Assembly: GCA_911728435.2 (NCBI GenBank)
Contig: OU452206.1
Coordinates: 16,522,297 to 16,586,296 of the forward strand
Direction: 5' to 3'
DNA: 64,000 bases
From: Apoderus coryli
Lineage: Eukaryota; Arthropoda; Insecta; Coleoptera; Attelabidae
A program made the translations under genes and the position numbers. Within the stretch, counting starts at the first letter, position 1. Every line of letters starts with the position of its first letter. The notes under the pieces were generated by a model, which worked only from the letters and a program-made list of their open reading frames with translations, searched no databases and was not told the DNA's origin. This document shows, piece after piece, positions 10,831-22,894 of the stretch.

Positions 10831-12364
10831 TACTTTTCTATATAGCTTCAGCAGTTAATGGATTGATAAGGATCTGCAATATTATTATTAATATTATATA
10901 GACGTCTATAGACGTCATTTATATCATGCTGGAAATTTGGATTAAGTGCCCTACAACGAAAAAAAAATGGGATATTTCTTCAACGAGAAAACCTGCATAA
11001 TATCAAAAACTTAATTTCTAGAAAATCATATTTTTGAAAATTTCTATAATCAAATTTTACCATTGAAAATGCTTACAACTATTGTGTGTAATATTTTGCA
11101 TTGAGAGTATAGAACTAAATTATTTATTGAATCCAAAATTATAATAATAATCGTAGGTAATAATGATAATAACAAAACTATATTACAATAAAATCCAATT
11201 TGCAGAAAATATTTCGAGAATTATGAATGGGCAACAACTGCAACTGTAAAATATGTCAAAACCATCATCACCATCATGTTTTGTGTATGTGTATAATATA
11301 ATTTGAACTCGATTAATATTACAAGCATAATAGTATATGCCCCCTCATGGAATTATCAGACTATTGTTATCCTTTTGCCATAAAATCGAAATTGGACTAA
11401 AATATTTTAACTATCACAATAAATAATTATTATTGTAACAACAACAACAATAACTCTATGGACACTGAACAAAATTAATAGAATTTTTGTCGAAATTTTT
11501 GAATTTGACAAAGACTCATTTAAATATTATACAGAGTGTCCCGGAAAATTGTTATTTCGTGCCATAGTAACGTTTGCAACAAAAATATAGAATAAACCTC
11601 GGCAACTCCACAAATGCATATTGTATAATCTCAATTTAAAATACCGTACATGTTTCGGGATTCGTGGATACCAGTAGCAAAATAATAGATAAAAAAAGTC
11701 TGACTATATCGATTCTGAAAGTACAATGTAGCTGTTAATAATATGTCCTTATTTGTGTTGTTGTTCATTATGGTAACAACAAACGAAAACTGGAGATTCC
11801 TGGAAACAATTCAAGCATTTTTTGCCATTGAACCCACGTCCGCTTGATATCGAGATACAGAGTGTCCAAATTTAGTGGTCAAATTAGCTTTCTTGTTCAT
11901 TCCTGAAAAACTAGCTAACCAATTTTGACAAAATTGGGGACCGATAAGCTAAAATAATCTGCATTATTCTGACTTTCATTAACTGTTCATTGGCGTAGAT
12001 ATAGGGGGCATTTGGGTAAATTTTACACATAAATTAATTAAAGACAGCTTTGACAAGCTTAAATTATTACTTTTTTAAAAAGAGCAACTTATAAGCTACA
12101 AAAAAGTTACTTACGTTGATGTTGTGGTTTCTACCATTTTTATGGAAACCGATAAATTGATGGTAGCTTTAAATCAAAATAAGGTTTACCAGAAAACAAA
12201 ATGAAAAATCACAGTTGCCGTGGAAAACGATTTAATAATAACAAATTACTTCACAACAAATTTTAAGGCCTATCAGTACAATTAAAAATTTGACAATAAA
12301 AAAACTAAACTCGAAATTAAAATAAGAAAATTCATAACATTCCCAATTTTCGCGGTATAAAAAA
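10831..12364. other. No gene; scattered transposon-end motifs
   Basis: AT-rich spacer. Two ATACAGAGTGTCC motifs (about 11531 and 11858) in the same orientation resemble variants of the TACAGGGTG transposon ends. No coding signal was found. Confidence 0.3.
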
Positions 12365-13456
12365 ATATTCGTAAACGATATTGGCTCTGGTTTCAATAGC
12401 AATTATTTGTTGTTTGCGGATGATTTAAAATTGTATCGTACTGTTGTTTGTGAGAACGATTGCGCACAGCTTCAAACAGATCTGTGTCGGCTCTCAGAAT
12501 GCTGTGATCTAAATAGACTTCCTCTGAATCTGAACAAATGTAAGTCGGTGACATTTACAAGACGTCAAGATCCGTTTTTGCAAAACTACACCATCGATAA
12601 TTTAAATTTGGAACGCTGCGCTTTAATCAAAGATCTTAGTGTATACTTGGATGGTGATTTATCTTTCAACTACCACATTGAGCAAGTTTCTGCTAATGCT
12701 TTGCGAATGTTAGGACAGACCAGAGAATTCAACAACATGGACTGCCTGAAAAGTCTCTATTTCGCCTTTGTTGTGTCTATTTTGGAATTCGCTACAATCA
12801 TTTGGTCGCCCATCTACCGTGTTCATATACAGAGATTGGAGAGTATCCAACGTAAGTTTTTAAAATATTTGTCATTTAAAATTTATGGATATTTTCCTCC
12901 TCGTGGGTGTGATCACGGCCTGTTACTGGCAAGGTTTGGATTTCGGCCACGGACAATATGTTGGATTGTCCTCGGTTGCTTCAGCAGCTATGGTTTCGTG
13001 TCCCTAGAGTTCGCTCTAGATGCGCTAGTTTATTTTGGGTGCCACAGATTCGTTCTAATTATGAATCTAAAGCACCGCTATTTCGGGCTTGTAAATACAG
13101 CAACCGATTAGTTATGAATGAAAACGTTGATTTTTTTAATGTATCGCTTGATTCTTTTAAGAAAAGTTTAGAGACATGTTTGCGGGCTACTGATTTGGAT
13201 TTGTTTTGATGAATTATGTTCATGTGTTAATTATTTATTGTTATTATTAATTGTTCTTGTAATCCTCCCAATTTTCTTTCGTTTTGATGCGTGTATTTCC
13301 TTTTTTGTATTTTTCTATTTTTCAGTTAGTTTTAAGTTAGTTCTAAGTTGGGTATTTTTGTATGCTAATGCTTAGGCAATTGTTTTTGTTAGTGTAAGAT
13401 TTTGTCTTGTTATTGGGTAGCAATACCTGTTAGACAATAAAGAGATTATTATAATC
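12365..13456 (+). pseudogene. Jockey-like non-LTR retroposon, 3' end
   Basis: A 5'-truncated retroposon that begins inside the RT palm domain. NYLLFADDLKLYRTV is the FADD form of the catalytic box. It is followed by LPLNLNKCKSVTFTRRQDP, a normal RT thumb region, and YFAFVVSILEFATIIWSP. A frameshift near 12960 moves the frame to the C-terminal part, which ends in a TGA at 13209. The 3' untranslated region ends with an AATAAAG signal at about 13438. The two open parts are otherwise well preserved, so this is a fairly young copy. Confidence 0.8.
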
Positions 13457-14149
13457 GGGAATTTAAGTCTCCTCCGAGTACCTATAAATATATTTTGAAC
13501 TGGTATAAATTAAATAATGAACGTGAACGAAAAAAAAAAACTGCATTCTAACAGAGATCACAACAAACTATTTTTGTTGCAGGAAATATCTGCAGGAGAT
13601 TTATTAATTTAACGAATAACACAGAATGAAAAAGTTGAGCATATTAATGGCGATGCAGCAGAGCGGAGTTCGTAATGATGTAACCAAAAACTCTTTTTGC
13701 TTGTAATTGTTATACCTTTAAAGGTCTATACCCGGATTACAGCCCCAATTTTAATTAATTTTAACAATGAATACGAAATGTTATTGCCTTTTTTGTCGGT
13801 ATAATAGAGGCAGCATCTTTTTGATTAGTCAAAAATATCGTTGATAGTGTTATATTTAGGTAATTGATGAAGATTTACTTAAATTTAAACCTTCTAATGT
13901 AGAAAAACAAACATTTTTAACGAATTTATTACAATATGGCGCGGTATATTGTGGCGAGACTACGTGACTTTCAAAAAGTTTCATTGATTGGACTGTGACT
14001 ACTTTTTAAATTGGGTTTCATATTATACAGGGTGTCCCAAATAACCTAAAAGTATCAAAGTTGTGATTTTTTTAAATGGAATCCCTTGTATGTTATTCCA
14101 CTTTTAGATCCTCTGATCAAATTAAGTGTCTGTTTCATTAAGGTTTATA
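13457..14149. other. Spacer with one transposon-end motif
   Basis: No gene. ATTATACAGGGTGTCCC at about 14022 is a TACAGGGTG-type terminus without a visible partner. Confidence 0.3.
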
Positions 14150-15703
14150 ATTTTGTTGGGCTTCCGCAAGAAACTGCGATTTACAGCTGCTTCAAATTAG
14201 AGACATTGGTGAAGATGATGTTTTCAGAGCACTTAAATCGATTAAAGCTAGACGTACTTCGGGTCCGGATGGTGCGCCTGCCTTTGTCGTCAAGGACTGT
14301 GCCTCAGTCTTCGCTAAACCGATTTCAACTATATTTAATCTGTCATTGAAATATAATGAGTTTCCGAATTTCTGGAAACTGTCTAGGATGAGCCCCATCT
14401 TCAAAAAAGGTGATAGGCAGGATATTAGAAACTACCGGCCTATTGCCATACAATCGAATTTTGCCAAGTGTTTTGAGATCGTGTTGCATGAAGTTTTGCT
14501 TAATCATGTCAAGCGGCTCATCACGCCTATTCAGCACGGAATTCTGCTGCAAAAGCTTTCGGAATTTGGTTTATCTGTGGATCTTTTAAAATTTCTGTCT
14601 ACTTATCTCCATGAACGTAAATTGTATGTGGAGTACCGTGGTTTCAAGTCCGGTATTATCCGTGCAACATTGTTAATGGCGTGAAATGTCGCTCCCTACT
14701 CTTTGCTGATGATTTTAAGGTTTATTCACTGATTACCTCAACTTCTGACTGTCTTCAATTGCAGAATGATCTGAATGTCCTGCATGCTTGACTGGTGCAT
14801 TCAAAACAGGCTTGCCCTTAATCTGGATAAGTGTTGTTCTGTAACTTTTACTCGTAAGGTAAATCCAATAAAATTTGTGTATAACATTGACTCTGTTCCG
14901 CTTAAAATATGCGATGAGGCTAAGGATCTGGGGCTGCTCTTTGACGCTAAACTTAGTTTTGTGGGGCATGTGATTGATGTGGTTTCGTCTTCGTAAGAGT
15001 CTGGGTTTTGTTATGAGAAATACAAAGCATTTTGTGTCACCTAAAACTCTTATTTTACTGTATAATTCCTTCGTTAGATCGAAATTGGAATATGCGTCTG
15101 TTGTGTGGAGTCCTGGTTATGCGTTGCACTCGAATAGCTTAGAGAGGATTCAGCGAAGTTTTGTGAAATATTTGCGGTTTAAGTGTGACGGAGTGTATCC
15201 AACCATGGGATTTCCCCATGAGGAACTTCTGGGTCGTTTTAATTTTGTACCTCTTGATAAGCGTAGAGAATATGCCTCACTCCTGTTCCTATTCAAGATC
15301 GTGAATGGCATCATTGACTCTCCGCACCTACTTTCGATGATATCTTTTCATGCTCCACATACGAGAAGGCGTAATTATGGTTCTAGCTTTTACATGCCTA
15401 CCGCACGTACCAACTTGTTGCTCTTTTCGCCATTGTTTGAGATGTATTCTGTTTGTGACTCGGTGAGTAACGATATTGATGTGTTTTTTAATACCATATC
15501 TTATATTAAAAAAGTGTTTTTTAGATAAATATTTGTTGTTAAACCATTCTTATTTTGACTATTTTTTGCGATTGTAATATTTGTATTATTTATAATTTTG
15601 AAACGTGTATTTATGTTAATTTTATCGTTTTGTAATGTACCTGCCCTGTAATTGGATGTGTTTCTGTCTGGGTAGATGTAATCTAAATAAATAAATAAAT
15701 AAT
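14150..15703 (+). pseudogene. Jockey-like non-LTR retroposon with A-rich tail
   Basis: An RT relic in four frames. It opens with KARRTSGPDGAP and an RT block FKKGDRQDIRNYRPIA, loses the palm core up to YLHERKLYVEYRG by deletion, then has LLFADDFKVYS (FADD box) and NRLALNLDKCCSVTFTRK. A long intact C-terminal frame (14974-15528) has FVRSKLEYASVVWSPGY and ends in a TAA. The 3' region terminates in (TAAA)n at 15686-15703. Relative to the copy at 12365-13456 it is the same broad clade but a different subfamily. It is broken by frameshifts near 14680, 14800 and 14990. Confidence 0.85.
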
Positions 15704-16444
15704 ACCTGAATCTTAAGGTTTTTTAAATAAATTGAATTTTGTCAAAATCTAGCCTAATTTTCATCTTTCAAATACTTAGGAAGTATTTAAGTCATGCTGA
15801 CGAAATCAACTCTAAAGTGTAATAATAGATCATATTTGGTATTCCAATTATAATAAACTTGCAATCTTATACAGAGCAAAAAATTAAAACCACTCAATAA
15901 GTTGCTATAAGCTCATTAATTTAAATGAAATGGAACATATTTCTGAACTTACCTAGCAATGTACTTCTTAATTACCTACCGAATGGTGTGTTTTAGAAAC
16001 CAAGGCACGTGCAGTCAAAATATTTCAAAAGGAAGATATACGTAGACGTGTACTTAAGAATTAGATGGAAACGAAATTATGAATTCATAAAGGGATATAT
16101 TTCTGTAAAAGAGAATGTAAACAGGTGTGTAATAACACAGAGTAAAGTGTAAACATGTTGATACATTTCATAAAATAAAGAATTTTTAATTACTTAATAG
16201 AGGCTCTAATTTTATACTATCTAGCTTAAATTCACTTTATCGTACGTCCTTTTAACAAATCTCAATTCATCATTCAAGTAAGTTCAAATTATCTGTAAAC
16301 CAAATCGTTAGGATATTTTGGAAGGAATATAGACTTCGCATCAAAATTAACTTGGCACAATTGCAAAAGTAATTTTGTCGCAAACTGCTGAATCGATTTC
16401 GACAATTTTTTAAAGTATAGCTGAAACCTTTAGAATATGCAACA
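15704..16444. other. No gene seen
   Basis: AT-rich sequence between a retroposon tail and the Tc1 element. No frame or repeat was recognised. Confidence 0.3.
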
Positions 16445-17263
16445 ATGTCTATCTAAATCAAAATATAAGTCCATCTATGTTGATCTACGTAAGTGTATTA
16501 ACTATAAGGACACGTCTCTTAGAAACGAATTTAAGGTTCAAAATTCCAGCAAGATGTCCAAGGTTAAAACCTTCAATTTGTCAGGGAACATGTAAAATGG
16601 ACGGCTGAAGATTGGGACCGAGTTTTGCGTACAGATGCGGCCAGGTTTTGTCTCTACAGCAATGACCGATGAGTAAGGTTTATTACTCGCAGTGTAATAT
16701 TCGCCAAACCGATCATTCAATGGAGGTTCTGTGTAGTTTTGGGGCGGAATCTCTTTAACTGCTCGTACAGACATCGTGTGTTTGCGTGGAGGACCTTTAA
16801 GTATTGCAAGGGACATCATGGAAATTTTGTCAGAGCATGTGGTCTCTTTCGACGTCAGACCACACACTGCGAGAATAGTGCGAGGTTATTTAAATCAGAT
16901 TCTGGACTAGCCTTCACGCAGTCCCGATCTCAATCCTATAAAACCTTTATGGGATTTACAGATCATCAACCGCTACCTGCGTCTTTGGATGATGTAGAAA
17001 ACTGTGTTCAAGAAATATGGGTTAATATTGAACAAGAACAAATTAGACGTCTGGTTCAAAGTATTGAACGATATTGAATGTTTTTTTTTATTTTTTCAAT
17101 AATTTTCCTTTTGTTTAGTTTGAAACTTTTACTTGAATAATATTATCAAATAAATGCTTATAACTTTAAATTCCGTATTTCATAAAATAACAGAGCTACA
17201 AATGTGAATAAAAAAACAAAATGCTCAGAAAAGATCGGGCTATGTTTTGATTTAGATAGACAT
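16445..17263 (+). mobile_element. Tc1-like element with inverted repeats, dead transposase
   Basis: Inverted repeats ATGTCTATCTAAATCAAAA (16445 on) and its inverse (ending 17263) agree over 23 bp with one mismatch and bracket a Tc1-family transposase relic. Plus-strand coding traces include EHVKWTAEDWDRVLRTDAARF, trimmed by a stop after NDR, then a mutated 'SPDLNPIE..WD' block and an intact end LDDVENCVQEIWVNIEQEQ with RRLVQSIERY and a stop at 17077. Frames change at least twice, and the glycine-rich and middle catalytic regions are damaged. The repeats could be subterminal rather than terminal, because a TA target duplication is not obvious. Confidence 0.7.
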
Positions 17264-17670
17264 CTATTGGTCTAGAAGTCCCGCAGGATGCGGCCAAAAA
17301 TTAGGCATCAAACTGGTTTAAAACACCCTGTATATACCTCAAACTTCGATCTCAATAAAAAGTTGTTTTATAGAGTGATTCCCAAAGATTTCAGCCACAA
17401 TTTAACTTAAAAAATGTCCAAATCGATGAAGCGAGAAAAATAACTTTGAAATTGTGCCAAATTTTGATCAAAAGTGTAATAGTATCGTCTTCATCTTGAA
17501 CTCTCGTGCCTTCTCTCATACGCAGAAGACCGGATAACAAAAGACGAAGTTCAACATAAGAAAAATGCAGTAAAAGAACGCGATATTCGTAAATTTGAAC
17601 AACTTGCTAAAAAAACCAAAACCTGATAGCAAACCTTCTTTAACTAAGGCGCAGATAAAGCTGTTCTCTC
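17264..17670. other. Spacer with transposon-end motif
   Basis: ACACCCTGTATATACC at about 17323 is another TACAGGGTG-type end. No gene is supported. Confidence 0.3.
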
Positions 17671-18391
17671 TCATTATTTTTCTCAATCGTGAAATAATCT
17701 ATAAGGCAATCAGCTGGTTCACCACCTCGCCAAGCTAACTCAACAGCTACAATATGGTAAAAAAAATTTTGTAAACCTTCTGGTGTACATTCATCCCATA
17801 ATCCAATGATTCTAGCCAAATCACTTGAACTCAAATTTGATGAACTGCATTTTCGTTTGTTTGGATCCTGCTGTAATCTTTTACGTTTTGCATTTCTTGC
17901 ATCTCGCGCATTTTTGAATATCACACTGGTAAACGGGTCGAATACAATTTTGAAGTCATTGAAGTATTTTTCCTGGAGTAGCCTACTCGTAGTATTCCAA
18001 ATTGTTTTTACAGTTGCTTCTTTACATTCAGTTCCGTCAGCTTTTTTCATATTTACCGCATAATCTTTCAATATATTAGCCAAATTATGCAAACTCGTCT
18101 CAGCATTCAGTTCGATTCTCTGGTCGCACAAAACTCGAGAAATATTTTCCATACATATTTTTTTGATTTGATTGTATTTTTTGGTATATTGTTAGATATA
18201 ATATCATTAATTGCATCGTTAGATGCAATACCAAATCTTTGCGACAATTAATTTTTGATACAAAAAACACCAAACTGAAAACACCACATGTAGGGTATTA
18301 TCGCTGTAATCCAGAGGTGATTGGATGAAATTTGACACATGACTTAAAATTAAGTAATTTGATTGGTTACTATATTTAGTAAAAAATTATC
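17671..18391 (-). mobile_element. Crypton-like element, copy B (5' half)
   Basis: On the minus strand copy B begins exactly at GATAATTTTTTACT (18391) and carries the family 5' leader, but a deletion of about 30 bp removes the start ATG. The N-terminal frame (SQRFGIASNDAINDI...) is shifted by a missing base after CATRE, then runs on as ELNAETSLHNLANIL, TSRLLQEKYFNDFK, RDARNAKRKRLQQDP and VAVELAWRGGE (probable box I arginine). Similarity stops near IEKNN at about 17671, where unrelated sequence joins. The catalytic half and the 3' hairpin are absent. It complements copy A, which has only the C-terminal half. Confidence 0.85.
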
Positions 18392-19472
18392 TAAGGCATA
18401 TTCCAAAAGAAGATATTATTGGCAAGATAGAAAGTGTCTTCAGTTCCTCACCAACAACGTTTACAGCCAACGAAACAGCTACAGTTCTTGGGAAAGCCAA
18501 AATACCATACAGTAATTGCGCAATATCTAAAGATCAAGTGGTTAAGAATATGATTACTGAAGACGGATAAACGATTGTACCTCTTTTGAAGTATCTGCTT
18601 CAACCCGTTTAAAGGAACATGAAAGATCGCTCGACTTAAGAATATTACCAAATCAGAACACGCAAACAAAATCGACGTATCCAGGATTCCACTGGACCAT
18701 CCGGTATAAAATACTACATTTGAAACACTTTCCAGAGTTTCTTTTCTTCTAAGAATGTGGTTATCAAGATAGTAGTTAATTTTTATTTTGTTGTTTGTAC
18801 AGAGAGTATATTGTTCTCACTTGGCAACGAAATATTTTCCCTTCAGAGGCCGGAAACAGCGGTAAAATGATTGCAGGAAGCTGCAGCTGAAATATCTGAC
18901 AGGAAGTGGTTGAAGAGAAAATGAGAGCTCATCGAAGTGACATAATGACTTATATTCTCTTAATATAAATAGCTATACTTTAGATCCAATGGGTCGAGAG
19001 CAACCATGTTTTTTCCTTTTTTTTTTTTGTTTGTTTATTTTGCTGCTATACGAGGGCCACTAATTTTATTACTTCGATAGCGCTCTACAGAACGCTTTGG
19101 CTAATTCATGTATTTTAATAAAATGGGGCCTATACCCTTGAAGTATCAAAGGTTCAAATTTAAATTCGAAAATTTGCCATAAATCAAAATCGCCTTTAAA
19201 TATTTTTTTTCAAATTTAGTGGCCGATGTGTTCTTTCAAAAAGTCATATTTTTACATAAACAATCTTTTTGAAAAATTAACCAGTTTAGGGGTTAGTGGC
19301 ACTTTTTATCCCCCTATTTTTTACGCCACTGGAATAAATATATTTTTTTATTATTTTTTTAATTCCCTGTTCATTTTTGCTTAGAAAAGTAATAACTTTT
19401 TATGGGTCTACGTTGAACGGTTTTGCACAGTGGTCGCCAACCTTCGGTAATTGTAGAATGTACAGTGTTTTT
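18392..19472. other. Unrecognised, weakly coding-looking stretch
   Basis: 18395-18700 has a plus-strand reading with few stops but no family I recognise. From 18760 onward the sequence is AT-rich and carries a 20-base T/G run near 19015. No gene is claimed. Confidence 0.3.
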
Positions 19473-19826
19473 GGGGCCTTGGTGTGGTATAGGACGCTAT
19501 CATACAGGACCTAATCAAGACCTAAGAAACTATCCTTAATGACCGTTCCGAAGAATGTCGTTTGGCATGCAAATAGCCCTTCCTAATATCATTGTCCTGC
19601 GTAAATTTCACGACCCCATTATTAGGAAAACAGATTTCTATTTTTTGGGGCCTTTGTTTGGTATAGGACGCTATCATACAGGACCTAATCAAGACCTAAG
19701 AAACTATCCTTAATGAGGCATCCTCCGCATGTCGTTTGGCATGTAGATAGCCCTTCATAATATGATTGTCCTGCGTAAATATCACGACCCCATTATTAGG
19801 GAACCAGATTTCAATTTTTTGGGGCC
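19473..19826. repeat. 174-bp tandem repeat, two full units
   Basis: GGGGCC landmarks at 19473, 19647 and 19821 are exactly 174 bp apart. The intervening units share TATAGGACGCTATCATACAG, CTAATCAAGACCTAAGAAAC, GTCGTTTGGCATG and CACGACCCCATTATTAGG with few differences. A third unit is cut off just after TTTTTTGGGGCCTTTG. The period is in the range of insect satellite monomers, so this may be a short outlier of a satellite array. Confidence 0.9.
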
Positions 19827-20480
19827 TTTGTTGGGTTGGGTTGTTTTAATGCATGAAATAGCGAGAGCTTTCGGTGGTAGAGGGTTGTCGGTCGAATATA
19901 AAAACACCCTGTAAGTGTTGCCAAGGCCCAAAACATAAATAGTTGCCTTGGTAAAAAAAGATTTTTAATTTCTTTTCTAAAACTAATTCTAGTTCAATTT
20001 CGCCTTTTTGGTTTGAATCTTTACGACATACAAATAATAATCATAAAATATTTTAACCCAAATTGGTTTTGGTCGATGTTTATTCCATCCATTGATTTTG
20101 ACAAACAAACCACAAACGAAATAATATTATTACAACAGAGACAGACAGAGCGCTGCAGAGAAAAATTAGATAAATATAAATGCGGGATAGAAATAAGTTT
20201 GGAAATTTATTAGTTAACCTATGCTTTATGGGCATATCGTGACAGTAAATTGGGTTATTTATTTCTTGGATATATTCTACGGGGAATATCTACAGATACC
20301 CAATAGAGTAGGTATGTTTATTCATTTTGGAAACTCGCTGACACAATTTTTGTGTGATTTATAGGGATTTAACATGTTTCTTACAAGAGTTAATATTAAC
20401 AAAATAGTTTTTCTGCAAATTTCAAATCTATTACCGATTTTAGTTAAAAACAAACCAAAGAATAAAAATCAAATTTGTTG
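19827..20480. other. No gene seen
   Basis: Holds ACACCCTGTAAG (about 19905) and a short block GTGTTGCCAAGGCCCAAAAC (19915-19934) whose relative occurs near 38882. Otherwise no signal. Confidence 0.3.
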
Positions 20481-20484
20481 GAAT

Positions 20485-22440
20485 CCGAACATACAGGGTG
20501 AGTCTAGCAAGACTAAAAGAAAAACGTATTTTAAGCGAAAATGGGGCAATTTGAGTACTAATAACTGTCAAAAACGTACAATGTAATTTTTAATACACTT
20601 TTATTATTATTGGCTAATTAACAGTACTTACATTTTATAAATTCCTAATAATAATTGTGTTTTGTTATCTGTGTATAATCTACCATCTTCTTATGTATAC
20701 CTTTTACATTCTTGAGCTTGTTTTGTTCTCTCTTCTGACCCTCAGTCGATTTATAAGTTTTGTGATTTTTATTGAAATAATCTTACCGCAACTTGGGTGT
20801 CCGTACACAAGATTATACAAATACCATAGAATAATAACTATAAATAAGAAGGGTCAGTAGACGCTAAAAACGGCATCGACTCGTCGCAATCCTAGCCACA
20901 TTCTGGCCCGCTACTATATATACTATAAGATACTATTTATAACTATAAGCGGGGGCGAATTGCTTTTAAGACAGAGTTAACAAAGGTGCCGACACGAGGT
21001 GAAGTAACTGTATATTAAACTGTGCAAATACTGACGGAATTTGCGTAATTAATCATTTTTTTGTACGCCAAGTTGTCTGACCATATGTTGTTCGTTACTG
21101 GCAAGGAAGGTGTTAGTCCTGACCTGCATATGGCTTGTTTTACTATTATTCTACTCTATTCTATGTTGCTTTATTATCAGACACCTACAATGTTCAGTTC
21201 TGTTTAGATAATGAGGAGATATCTGTATAGAAATGTACTTCCTTTCAATGCAAAATTCCATACCATTAGAGAAAATCAAGTTACACTCATTTAATAGGGG
21301 CAAATTTTGGTTAATAATTGTGAGCACACTGTATCACATAAAAGAAGATTGTTTTCATCAATAAGTTAATATGAAAACTAGTTACCACCTACCTAAACAG
21401 TTTTTCGTCAAATTCACAAGATACCAAAATATAAATTTTTTGCCAAGGCAAATTTTCACAAATTGTCGATTTTTGTGGAATCCGTAAGAGATAAGTATAG
21501 GACAACCTTACCAAACCATTTATTTTTGAGGGACCATCAAAATAACCCCTATAAATATATAGGGTGTTCATTAAAAAAAACATAACTTTGATATACAGGG
21601 TGAGTTATTAGTGCGTAATAGCTTTAGGTATAAGAAAGGCTATATAAGAATAAAAGCTTATCAATTTTCCTTTCAGTTTTTCATATTATATATAGGGTGT
21701 CTCATTTGGAAAATTCGAGTAAAACGTAAATTTGAGTTTGGACTCACCCTGTATACAGCTTTTGCACTATATACTAACAATTATCTTTTTCTAAAAGTTG
21801 ATAACTATCAAAAAGCTATGCCCGTAAGAAGCAGAGTTTAAATTATTTCAGTTCCAGTACAGAAGCCGTAGAATTCGCCATGTTTGCATATAATACTAGT
21901 GGCAACTTTTGAACCACTCGGTATTATTTCCTAAAATTTTAGTATGTTTAATGTCAAGTCTAAACCAATGAAATTGTGGAATAATAAATAGGGCTTTCCG
22001 TTTAAAAAAACCTAAGTTTGGTTCACCCAGATGAGATGAGCCACCCTGTACAAATAACAATAATTTTAAAATACGTACTTTATGACTGCCTACACACTGG
22101 CTGCTTAGTTTTGCGTGAAATTTTTGGTCTTTGAGGTAATATCGAACTTCGACGCACTAATAACTCACCCTGTACTATTTGTCTTTTTGGGCCACCCTGT
22201 ACACTTGCAATGTTTTTTAAAATGTGGCCGTATTAGTTCCACATACGACCACACCGAAGAAAAATCACCCTGTATGGAAATGATAAGGAAGACCAGCTCT
22301 TCTTTTGTTTTGCAAACTCTGCAAATTAAGCATTTTGGACCTACAGTGGGCTCGATTTTTGAAAATTTTAAATTAGTAAAAACTGCAACCCAATATTAAT
22401 AGTTGTTTGGCACATACAGGGTGATTCTCAATTCTTGGCA
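20485..22440. repeat. Cluster of TACAGGGTG-ended MITE fossils
   Basis: TACAGGGTG or its inverse or close variants occur at about 20493, 21559, 21594, 21692, 21745, 22040, 22166, 22191, 22267 and 22419. The clearest unit is 21592-21755 (164 bp), opened by TATACAGGGTGAGT and closed by ACTCACCCTGTATA, with a further end nested inside it. The other ends cannot be paired with confidence. They look like layered, broken Tc1/mariner-type MITEs with TA duplications. No transposase frame is present, and the short open frames here have no recognisable content. Confidence 0.55.
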
Positions 22441-22894
22441 TTTTCGAATCATATTCTACGTAAAAGTTAATTTGACACCCCTTAACATATGTTTTGTAAA
22501 CTTTATATATAGATACCTTTACCAATAATGTATTCACGTATCCAAAGATTCTAACCTTATAGCATATACATTACAAATTCCCAATGGAATGTTAACTTTG
22601 CCAAAGCCAAAGAAGAGGAAATCTATTCGTGTGAGGAGAGACAAACTCAATTACAGTAAACCACTGACACCGGGCCAGTAGGTATATATAAAAAGGGAGT
22701 CCTTGTCTCCACTCTTCTTTGAACTGCCCTCACTGTTGCAATTCCCCAGAGACACCTAGGATGTGTGGTCTAGTGCCACAACATACGTACATGTCTTGTT
22801 ATACGATTCCTGTGTGTACCTATTTCTTTTTAAAGTGTTACAAACTAAAGATGTATCGTATGGTAAATAAATCCGATTTGATCGTTTAAACTGG

